A DNA stretch of 64,000 nucleotides from NCBI GenBank assembly GCA_037783415.1, contig JAZGTN010000069.1, positions 2,604,001 to 2,668,000 of the forward strand. Reading direction: 5' to 3'. This document shows positions 26,201 through 38,200 of this stretch, one piece after another; position 1 is the stretch's first letter; the number at the start of each line of letters is the position of its first letter. Below the pieces are notes generated by a model, which had not been told where the DNA came from, ran no database searches, and was given only the letters and a program-made list of their open reading frames with translations. Source of the stretch: Leptasterias polaris (taxonomy: Eukaryota; Echinodermata; Asteroidea; Forcipulatida; Asteriidae). The position numbers and the translations under genes were made by a program.

Positions 26201-29200
26201 CTCTTACCAAATAATGTGCACAACATTGGTAAAACTAAATCATTTGGTTTTTACCCTTACACCAATGTGTATTAAGCACTGTACACTCGGTACTTTCCTG
26301 AGGCCTGTGGAAAAGGGGGCATATCTCTCAGGTGGGCTTGAACGCATGAATTGTGCCAAGTGGTAAGCCATCTGCTCTGGCTGGGCAAAGGTCACGAATC
26401 CCACTCGAGTGCAGGTGATATGCTGGTGGATTTTTGTTCTCACAGAACTCAGAAAAGCACTAGTGTACAGTACCTAATACACATTGGTGGTGTAAGGGTA
26501 AAAACTAAATTATATTCTTTATTCCTGATGCAAATTAGCATCTATTAAATCGTTGCGGTCCCTGCTGCTAAAACATAGGATTCAAACTGCCTCTAGCCAT
26601 CAGGGTAGCTTGGTAGTCTAGTGGCCGAGCGGATAAGAGCACCGGACTCGAGCTCTGGTGTTTCTGTTCAGCAGTGTGGGTTCGAGTCCCGGTCGTGACA
26701 CTTGTGTCCTTATTAAGCAAGACACTTAACCATTATTGCTTCGTCCTTCGGATGGGACGTAAAGCCGTTGGTCCCGTGTGTTGTGTAATGCACGTAAAGA
26801 ACCCAGTGCACTTATCGTAAAGAGAAGGGGTTTGCCCCGGTGTTCCTGGTTTGATTGGCTGCATATTGCGCCACAGCACCTTGTAAACCATTACATGGTG
26901 CTATGTAAAGAAATAGGTCTCAAAATTCAAAAAGTAGCTCCACATATATACCTTGCAGGAAAGTACTGACTGTTGAAGCGCCTTGAGCGTCACTGAGTGA
27001 CGGATATGAGCGCTATATAGAAGCCACTATTATTATTATTTATTATAATAAATCTGCTCTAGAATGGCAAAGGTTTTGGGTTCGAATCCAACCCAAGTGA
27101 TATGCATATATATGGATTTTTTTCACAGGACTCGGGAAATGACTTAGGCCGTGTCCGAATTGGCGACTTCGGCTACAGCTATGGCTAGATCAGCGCGTCT
27201 GTCAGTGTTGAAGGATAGGCAGACGCGCGCGCCCTAGCCGTAGCTGTAGCCGAAGTCGCCGTTTCGGACACGGCCTTAGTATACATTGCTTAAATACACA
27301 TCGATGTAAGGGTAAAGACCAAATAATATATCTATTATATTGGTAAATTTCAACTTTCACAAATTTGCACATAACTTACACTGTACATTGAATAAAGATA
27401 TTTTTGCCTGAAATGCCATAGGCCTAGTTTTTGAGAAATGAGTAAAACAATGAGTTCTGATCCTGCGAGTCCAAAACACAATATTTGAAAAACATGAAAA
27501 CATAAGAGAGTTTTTCACTCATTTCTTGTGACTCTGGGATGATGACTGATTGAGCTTTCTTTCACAGGTATGTAAAATTATGTATATGTTGGGTCATAAA
27601 AAGTGTTACTGGTGGTTGACAATTACCAATGTTGTCCTTGTGCTTATAAAAGTGAAGCCAATATAATATTTTAAAAGCAGATTAAAGACAAGGTACAACA
27701 TTACTAATTGTCAAAGACCAGTATCCACACTTGATGAGACCCAACACACCATGAAATAACAAACCTGTGAAAGTTTAACCAAAATCGAAGTCATGAGAAA
27801 ACAGTCACTGTTTTCAAAGACTGATTGTTTTACTAATTTCCTAAAAACTATAGCATTTCAAGCAAAACTATTTCAAGGGAAGTTTTCCACCATGACCATC
27901 TTTATACCATGTAAGTTATGTGCAAATCTGTGAACATTTATATTTTCATTCTTACCAATGTTGTACACGCCCTTTAAAGGCCTGTACACTATTGGTAAGA
28001 TCGAAAAACACAAATGTTCACAGATTCACACATAACTTACATGATTTAAAGTAAGTAATGGTAGAAAGTGTTCCTTAAAATATTTCTGCCTAAAATGCTA
28101 CTGTTTCTGAGAAATGAGTAAAACAATAGTTTTTATCGCGCGTGATAATAAACTCGATGTTTGAAAAACAGAAAACACATAAGGTCTCTTTTCACTATTT
28201 TCTCGTGACCTCGATGACCAATAAGCCATTTGCGAGTTACATTTGAATAATGTCTGGTACAATGACTTGTTTAGTCACAAGTTACCGTTTAAATTTGAAT
28301 TCCTCAGACTATCGAGACAGTTGCTATGTCACATGATTAGGGGCAAGCTTTTGCTTAGTTACGTAAGAGACGGTGAACACCCATACACAATTCTGAATGG
28401 ATGTGTATGGCACAATGGTACCAGGGTTTGCTCATCTGGAGGTTGCTATACAAAAGCTTGCCCCGAACCATGTGACATAGCAACTGTCTCGATAGTCTGA
28501 GGAATTCAAATTTAAGCGGTAACTTGTGACTAAACAAGTCATTGTACCAGACATTATTCAAATTTAACTCGCAAATGGCTTATTGAGCTCAAATTTTCAC
28601 AGGTTTGTTATTTCATGTATGTGGTTGATGACACAAAACATGAACACTGTCTGTGATTATTTTGTCAGCTCTGCCAATCCTGTATAATACCTTTAATTAA
28701 ACAAATTAATTAATTGTACCTTACTACAATTTGCAGTGTTTTGTGCACAACAAGCCTGTATGTGACCTCCAGACTAAGAAATAATTGTACAGGCTGCATA
28801 TTACAGTTTGACACTGGCCAGCTTAATGAGCAATGCATGACAGAAAACCCATTAACCACTCAAGTGAGTAATCTAATTACTCAATGGTAATATTTTGTTT
28901 TCCGCTTCCACTATTAAAGCAAACTAAATACAATTTTAAACAGGTTTATTATGTATGGTGGAGGGCGGAGCTTATTGTGCTTTCAGATGCTTGATAGGAA
29001 GCACTACAATGCAGGAGCCCTTGAAATTTTCCAGGGCTCAATTTGTTCTTTTTCACTGGTGCCTAGGGCTCATGGGATAATGGTGCCTAGGGCCTGCAGA
29101 ACAATGGTGCCTAGGGCTCATGGGACAATGGTGCCTAGGGCCAGCAGAACAATGGTGCCTAGGGCTCATGGGACAATGGTGCCTAGGGCCTACAGAACAA

Positions 29201-32200
29201 TGGTGCCTAGGGCTCATGGGACAATGGTGCCTAGGGCCTGCAGAACAATGGTGCCTAGGGCTCATGGGACAATGGTGCCTAGGGCCTGCAGAACAATGGT
29301 GCCTAGGGCTCATGGGACAATAATGGTGCCTAGGCCTGCGGAACACTGGTGCCTAGGGCTCATGGGACAATGGTGCCTAGGATCTGCGGAACACTGGTGC
29401 CTAGGGCTCATGGGACAATGGTGCCTAGGATCTGCGGAACACTGGTGCCTAGGGCTCATGGGACAATGGTGCCTAGTATCTGCGGAACACTGGTGCCTAG
29501 GGCCTATGGAACACTGGTGCCTAGGGCTCCAGGGACCCTGGTGCCTAGGGCTCCAGGGACACTGGTGCCCAGTGCCCACAGAACACTGGTGCCTAGTGCC
29601 CACAGAACACTGGTGACCTAGGACCTACAGAACATTTGTGCTTAGGGCTTATGGAACACTGGTGCCAAGGGCCTATGGAACACTGTGCCTATGGCGTACA
29701 GTAGACCCAGTAACTGGGGCGCTGTACTCCTTTTTTCGAAATTTTGACATCATCGGTCGTACTAGCGCCCCAGGAAGGCGTTGCACATATCAACGGGAAT
29801 CCCTGATATCGCATCATTTTGAATACGGAAGCCACACAAAATGCCTCAGAACGACAAAAATCCCCAACAAAATAGCTTTAAAAACGCCTTCCTGGGGCGC
29901 TAGTACGACCGATGATGTCAAAATTTCGAAAAAAGGAGTACAGCGCCCCAGTTACTGGGTCTAGGCGTACAGAACACTTGTTCCTAATACCTATAAAACA
30001 CTGGTGCCTAGGGCCTATGTTACACCGGTGTCTAGAGCCTATGGTATACTGGTGCCTCGTGCCATTGGTACACTGGTGCCTCGTGCCATTGGTACACTGG
30101 TGCCTCGTGCCATTGGTACACTGGTGCCTCGGGCCTGCATAACATTTAATCCAGCCATGTCTGTTGGAACACAAAACACTCTTTTTAAGAACACTCTCAT
30201 TTTCTGCAAGCAACCGTGAAATTACATGGACTCGGCGCGTTCTATAGATTTGAGATGATCCTTTGATGCTTAATATAAAGTCAAGCTGGTCTTGCCAATT
30301 ATAAAGAGTTCATTCTTGCTATGTGAACGGCCTGTTTTACTCATGTACTTCTGTCCGTGGTTTTATTGTTGGGTCACCATCGACATGATGCATGCAAAAT
30401 GTATTGCCTACCAGTAAAAGTTACTAATGTTTTACACAAAACACACATTGAGTTATGTATTATGTCACTTTTTACTTTAAATTAAAAGGGTTTTCTTTAT
30501 ATTTTTCCTTTATAGTGGAGCAGACTACGCAAAAGGTGTTGTGACACTAGTCGCTGATAGTATCTGCCGTGCAGTAAGTTTAATGAAATTGTACTATAAG
30601 TTTTGGGTTGAACAAAGAATACTTTACTAGAACGGGATTTGAAACTGCGATGTCCCGATTAACGTGCCAGCGCTCTACCGACTGAGCTAACTAGCCCTAA
30701 TGTTGGCGGTCTCCCTATTTTGTTTTGTCAATCTGTAACTGCCATATAGCCAGGGATCACAACCAATTTTGTGATACAACCTGGGAAGCGGCAGGAGAGG
30801 GATCACCTTAAGGGGATGCGGCTATTTGTTTCAAATATCAAGTAATAAACTCTTGTGGCTTGCTTCTTGATTAATTGTATTAGCTTTGGTTTTTGGAACC
30901 GTTTGATCATTTTAATCCTATCTAAATTTAGGTACATGTACATACAATAAAACTAACCTGTGAAAATTCCACTTCAAAAGGTGGTCGCGTTTTTGAGATA
31001 TCGCCGAAAATCCGGACCAAATATGTCCACACAGGAAGAATATTCCCCAATAGGAATACACAATCTAAGAATCATTTCTGTCAGACACGTCTTTCATATT
31101 CAAATTTTTGGTCATATTAACTGATATCTTTTTACATAACCACATTTCTTCGAAGTGAAATGTTTCTCAAAATGCTTTATGCTATCGAAAGCTGCTGTAG
31201 GTTTCTAACTAATGCATTTTTATTGCCATTCATTTTAAGGGTGATTGCCAAGACCTTCCCTTTAATTAATTGTATTTGATCTGAGTTTATTATTTTAAAA
31301 AACATCGCACAATACAATTAAAATAAACTACAAGAAGAGCTGCAAAATTGGGGTCATTATTGGGGTCCATTGGGTTCCTAATAATATGAGATATAGATAA
31401 CATTACAAAGATGTTACACATGTATGTCATGTATGTGCAGACTGTCATGGTCGAGTGGTCAAGTGCACTGGACTGAAGCTCTGTGTTTCTTATTTGCAGA
31501 GTGTGGGTTCAAGTCCTAGTTTTGATACTTGTGTTCTTAAGCAAGACACTTAACCATTATTGCTTCGTCCTTCGGATGGGATGTAAAGCTGTAGGTCCTA
31601 AGTGTTGTATAGTGCACATGAAAGAACCAAGTTACCTTTGCCGCGGTGTTTCTCGCAGTGGCTGCTGAAAGTGATAATGACCTTATGTTTTGACTCTTTG
31701 AGAATCTATTTGTTTACTTTCAGGATCTAACGTTAAGAATGCATAGAAATGCAAATCAAGTTGCCAAGACATCAATACGTGAAGACATTCCATGGAAACT
31801 ACAGCAGGTAATGATAAACCAGATTAAACTGGTTTGGACAAAACCAGACTCAACCAGATTGACCAAGATAATACGTATTGTACATTTCTTATAGACTGGG
31901 CATGAGCTGTAATGGAATCACGGCAGGTAACAATCAACCGGATTAAACTGGTTTTGAAAACACGACTCGACCATTGATTAATAAGATAATAATTACAGTG
32001 CATTTCTGTTATACTGTAGATTAGCTTCCAAGAAATCACATCAGGTAACAATAAACCGCATTAAACTGGTTTGTGCAAAACTAGACTCAACCAGATTGAT
32101 CAATATATAATCATTTTGCATTTCTTTTACACTGTACATGATCTTTCAAAGATTTACAGCAGGTTACAAAAAACTGGATGAAACTGGTTTGTACAAAATC

Positions 32201-35200
32201 AGACTCGACTGGAAATCAATCAAAATGGTAACCATTATTAAAAGCATTCCTTATACACTGTATATGAGCTTCCATGTAACCACACCAGGTAACAAAATAC
32301 CACTAGTAACCCATTTATACTCCTGGATGAAGAGGAGCAAATTATGGTTCAGTATTTAGCTGGAGTGACTAGGGTATTGTACCATGCAATTTCCCATGCA
32401 GTTACTGTGTTTCAAACTCGGCCACCAGATTAGTAGAACATGAGTGTGATGCACGAGAAGACTGCTTAGTGCATGTAGTGATAAATATTGACCATGTCTC
32501 AAGTATGGTAGAAAGTCATTCTCAAGATGTGGCCATGTTGTATTTTGTCTAGTTTATTGCAACAAAATTTAGGTTTGGCAACCAAAAGGGTAACTTTGAG
32601 AATTGGTTTTAACGACTGCAGTCACAAATGGTGAACATTACCAAGATAATTAAAAAGTCAATGCAAATAGTATCACTTTTTGAGGGAGAGGTGGATTTCA
32701 AAATGGCAGACCAGTCTTAAATTTTTCCAAATTTGGACCCTTCAACTTTAGAATCTACACTCTGCAACTCATTGTATTGAGATTCTAATTGTAAAATTGA
32801 CTCTTTTCTATGTTTGGTTTGTTTTGTTCAGGTGCAAGATGCTGGTAATCATTTGTACTCGGCACTAAATGCTGTTTGTAGAATAGACGTAGATTATGAA
32901 TTCCAGACAGGTACTGAGGTTACAAAGGTAGGATTTTGTTATTTCTCATTAAAGAGAAAGTATTCCTTTGGTTTTTGGAACCGTTCGATTGTTTTAATCC
33001 TGTATAAATGTAGAAATATACAATAAAACTTACCTGTAAAAATTTCATTTCTAAATGTGGTCGCGTTTTTGAGATATCACCAAAAATCCAAAGCGAATAT
33101 GTCCACGCAGGAAGAATATTCCCTAAGATTCAAATTTTGGGGCATCAAAACTGCTTTCTTTATTTAACCACATTACTTCAAAGTGAAATGATTCTCAAAA
33201 TGCTTTAAACTATCGAAAGCTGCTGTGGGCTTTTTTTTAATGAGATATCGCCTAACTCACAAGGCCACGGACGGCCACTTCAAGGTGAGGGCTACACATA
33301 ACTGATTTGGGCTATCAACCCAAATCAATTGACACCAGGGGCACGTTGCCTCCTACTCCTGGGGCTGAAACAGGGTTACCCCCTTCACAGGCCTTGAGGA
33401 TGTAGGCATGGGTATCATCCACTAGGAGCCTGTCTGGTAGAGCAGAATGCACTACCTTCCCAACTTTTTCGAAGCAATTATGGTTAAGTGCCTTGCTCAA
33501 GGGCACAAGTGTCATGACCGGGTATCGAACCCACACTCTGCTGCTGAAAACACCAGAGCTTAGGTCCGGTGACCTAGACTGCTCGGCCACGACACGCCAC
33601 AAATAGGTTTTTATTGCCATTAATTTGAAGAGTGATTACCAAACGTAATACCTTCCCTTTAAGTTGAATGTTTGAAACCTTTATATTTTAAATGGTTTGA
33701 GGTCGAACAAAGAAACATTTACTACAGCGGGATTTGAACCAACAATCTCTGGTTTAACGTGCCAGTGTCTACCAACTGAGCCTTCTAGCCCTATGTTGGC
33801 GGTTTCTCTATTTGGTCAATATCTTTGTTCGGGGTGCTAGTCAGAATCCATACAACCTTTAAAGGCCCTGTACACTATTGGTAAGATCGAAAAACAAAAA
33901 TAATCACAGATTCACACATAACTTACATGATTTAAAGAAAGTAATGGTAGAAAGGGTTCCTTAAAATATTTCTGCCTAAAATGCTATCGTTTCTGAGAAA
34001 TGAGTAAAACAATAGTTTTTATCGCGCGCGATAATAAACTCGATGTTTGAAAAACAGAAAACACATAAGGTCTCTTTTCACTATTTTCTCGTGACCTCGA
34101 TGACCAATTGAGCTCAAATTTTCACAGGTTTGTTATTTCATGTATGTGGTTGATTACACAAAACATGAACACTGTCTGTGATTATTTTGTCAGCTCTGCC
34201 AATCCTGTATAATACCTTTAACTGCCGTGTAGCCAGGGATCACACCCAAGTATGCAACGTCGGATACAAAATGGGAAGTGGCAACCAGGGGATCACCTTA
34301 AGGGGGTGCAACTGTTTTATTTTGAAAATAAAGTTATAAACCACATGGGACACTGACTAAGTAAATTTGTTATATGATTTGGGGTTGAACAAAGAAAAAT
34401 TGACTAGAGCGGTATTTGAACCAATGACCTCCAGTTCAATGTGCCCGCGCTCTACCAACTGAGCTATCTAGCGCTATGTTGGCAGTCTCCCATATTTCAA
34501 GGGAAATTCAACGTTTTGGCCCTTTCTGTGATGGCAATTGCTATCTTAGAAGGTTTGTCTTTGCACCGAACAACAATATGTTATTCCATAACTTCAACAT
34601 TTTTAAAATTCTATTGTTGGTTAAATTAATCCCCCCAAAATTATGGATTATTTAACAAAGGACTGATTAAGCAAATTAAGTACTCCACTAATTTCCCATT
34701 AGTTGATGGATGAAGTGATGAACCAACTCAAGAAGGGTAGACATCAACTCCTGAACCCTATCCACCCATCGCTGCATGATCTGTACTTCAGCAAATGTTC
34801 GGTGAGTTGATCCACTTGATTGGGTTGGGAGTGGGGGAGGTAGGTTTAGTGTAGTTAAAACACATTGTTTAGAAATTCCCCGTTTATGTGAAAAAATCCA
34901 GGTTTAATATGTCGTCTTTTGAAGTTGATCTTCCCATGCTATTGTGTGATCTCAAGATCACACTTCTTGTAAGTGTTAGTCGAATTTGTTATTAGGGAGG
35001 TTTCGCATACGAACGGATACGGTTAATGCGACGGATACGTCATCATTATGACGTCATACGCTACTCGCTATCCGCTATACGTGCAGACGACACTGATATC
35101 CCGCTTGCTACACGTAAGTAAAAAACACGTAGGAAAACTCGAACTTCTAGTAATTCTCCTGTATTTGTTTCCAAATATGTATGAATAGTATCAAAATAAA

Positions 35201-38200
35201 TGAATCACTGAACATGTACGTGTCATTTTGTTGATTTCTAAAGACTTTGAAATACAAAAAATGCACTGTTTCTTCGTCATTTTCCTCTAAAGCTATGAAC
35301 ATAAGCTCGTCTGTGGAGGATGCCATGTTGAACAGCGCCACCAAGTGCTGTGCTGGAACAGCGAACAGTGCCACCAAAATGCTGGGATTGCAAAACAACA
35401 GAAAGGCTGCTAACGGTTACGGATAGCTAAACGTATGCGTATGCGTATCCGTTCGCGTGCGAAACCTCCCTATTGACGAGTGTGCTAGTCCTTAAAGCAT
35501 ATGTGTCACATTGATAATTGTCAAAGACCAGTATCCACACTTGAAGTGACCCACACATGAAACAACAAACCTGTGAAAGTTTATAAGCTAAATCGAGCAT
35601 TGGAGTCGCAAATTATTATTTTTTTTTTAACCTAAATGTTTTCACTGTTTCAAACATTGAGTTTTGGACAACATCAAAACTAATTGTTTCACTCATTTCT
35701 CAAAAACTATTGCGTTTCAAAAAAAACATTTCAAAGGGAGTTTCCCACCATGACCGTCTTTATACCATGAAAGTCGTGTGCAAATCTGTGAACATATATA
35801 TTTTTACTCTTTTTATCGATGTTATGGTGACCCTTTAAGTCAATTGTTTTAAGCCTCCTGGACTTAGACATGTCTGAGGATTAAGTTTATATCTCATTGA
35901 ACCTACGTTCATGTTGAAACTGACGCAATATGCATACAAGATTTTGCATCAAGCGCATGCACCGAAGCTTATCATGTGTTCAAACTATAACTGTATACCT
36001 GTTTATGTGTGTTGTGTTGGGATTTAGCCTTCGAGAAAGACTCTGCTATTAATTTATTTTTGCATTTATACCATAGGTCCTTTTGGTTAGTAAGCAGTTT
36101 GCAACAGCTTATTCTATAGTCTCAAAATATAATTTTAGTAACACACAAAAGAATGAAAACACTGATGTGCAAATAGCTGTACAATAGTGGTACATAATTA
36201 CAAACTTTGATATGTTTGTACATAAACATGTGTGCGCCCATACAGCTTTAAAATGCAGGTCAAGGTAGCACTTTAGTCAATTCTTACTCTTGTGTATGGC
36301 GTGCACAGTCTGTAGTTGTAGATCAAGGGTAAAGTTGCAAGCCAGGGCAGCATCAGTTACTGTGTGAATGTATTTGATGCCACCAGGAAAATGCCTAAAG
36401 TGGACAGTCATTCACGATATGAGGATGGTCTGGTCTAGATATCAACAGTCAAGCTAAAATAGTTCTATGGTTTTACTGCAATGTGTTCCTTGCATTTCTT
36501 CTCAACAGAAATCATTAAATCCACCTTTGCCGCAAGAGATGTTGATAGACTTTTACGTCCAGGGAAACAAACTTAACATGTGCACGTACTTCCTGCATCT
36601 GGCCCATTCACCCAAAACACCGGTAAGCTTAGAGAGTTCCTACACTGTTTATTTGTTTTCCGATATTTGATTTTGCTTTATTGTTTTCTTTAACATCCAA
36701 CAACGAGATGGATGACATCTGTGAAGCAGATGACGATGAAGAAATGTTTAGTCTAAGATGTTGGAGGAAAACTCCCATTAGGGAAGACCAACTTAATCAG
36801 GTTTTGTATTACACAACACACAGTACCTATGGCTGTAAGTTCCATCCAACAGGCATGCAACTCTTCTGCGGATCGGCGGATTTCCGATTTTATAAAATAG
36901 AATACCGCCGTTACGAAAAAAATCCGCGTACAAAAAAATCACGCTGCATGAAAAAAAAAATCACGCTGAAGGAAACATTGCTTATTGAAAAGAAATAAAG
37001 GTTCAGGATTCTTAAAGTCTGGCTCCGTGGAAGTTTAACATACAAAAGCATTACACAGTCCAGACACAGACACAAGTTCTCCTCGTACAGCATACCTTCT
37101 ACACTATTTTTTGCACAGTCTGGCTCCGTAGTGTTTTTATTGCTATTTGTGTAAGGGGATGCGGCGGAAACCAGACGCTGTAAGAGTGCAAGTGTACCAC
37201 GCGATCGATAGGTGTTTGCTCGAAAAATAACGATGGCGTCCACCTGGAAAGACATCGTTGATCGGTAATTTTCCGTTTTTTTTTTCAGCTGAAGAGTTGC
37301 ATGCCTGATCCAAAGGACGAGGCAATAATTCATTTTATCACATAAACGATGAAATACATTATTTGGCGCAGAGACCCCAAGTCAGCTGAGCTGTGATGCT
37401 TTAAACACGGCTCAACTTTCTTTATGTTGCCCTCTGCTGCCTGGTTGTTGTGCAATTTTGCGGGTTTGACAAGCCTTGGCGATGACCCAGTAGTTGGGCG
37501 TAACCCGTGAAGCCTAGCTGCCTCTTTTCCAGGCTGCAGGGCTGACCTTTATGCAAATTGCTTGTGTGAATCTTTGACCAATCAGGTTGGAATTTTGATC
37601 AAGCAGAAGCGTCGATTTACTTCACCAAAGGCGGGAAGACTCACTTCAGTACAGCTTTCATTACGGTTGCTTAAGGGCTCATGTGTCAAGACAAGGACTC
37701 AAGCCCACACTCTGTTGATCAGAAACACCATAGCTTGGGTCTAAGTCCATGCTCTTAACTGCTTGGCCACAACATGACAAAACACTAAAAAGATTTGACC
37801 CTACACCATATGCTGCTCTTAATTTCTATATTTTTTAAGGTTCATTCATTTTTCCCAATTAAGAATTGTGATGGTGTAAAATGTTTCAAAGTAAAGACAA
37901 GCAAGAAAGACGCATGGTAATTGCTTCATCCTTCTGATGGGACATAAATCTGTAGGTCCAATGTGTCGTTAAATGCATGCAAGAGAACCCAGTATACTTA
38001 TCATTTTAGAAAAGGGGGTTTGCCTCAGTGTTGTTTCTGGCATGGTTGGCTGCAGATTCACCTTGTAAACCCTTACAAGGTGTTGTATAAATGGGTTTCT
38101 TAATTCAAACAAAAACAAAGAGCTATTAATGAGCTTCTTGTTATTGTTGTTATTTGTGTTATTTGTGTTGAAAAATTGTATTCATACTTATTAGGAATTG

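Noticed and set aside
28951..30219. Long frames on both strands with MVPRAHGT-type repeats
   Set aside because: Three or more frames are open over the same 24-bp minisatellite, which is expected from its period and not from coding selection.
37233..37330. A short + strand start (MASTWKDIVDR) followed by a donor-like gtaatt and a pyrimidine-rich acceptor
   Set aside because: Joining to the next segment gives an immediate stop in the natural phase, and alternative acceptors also stop within a dozen codons.
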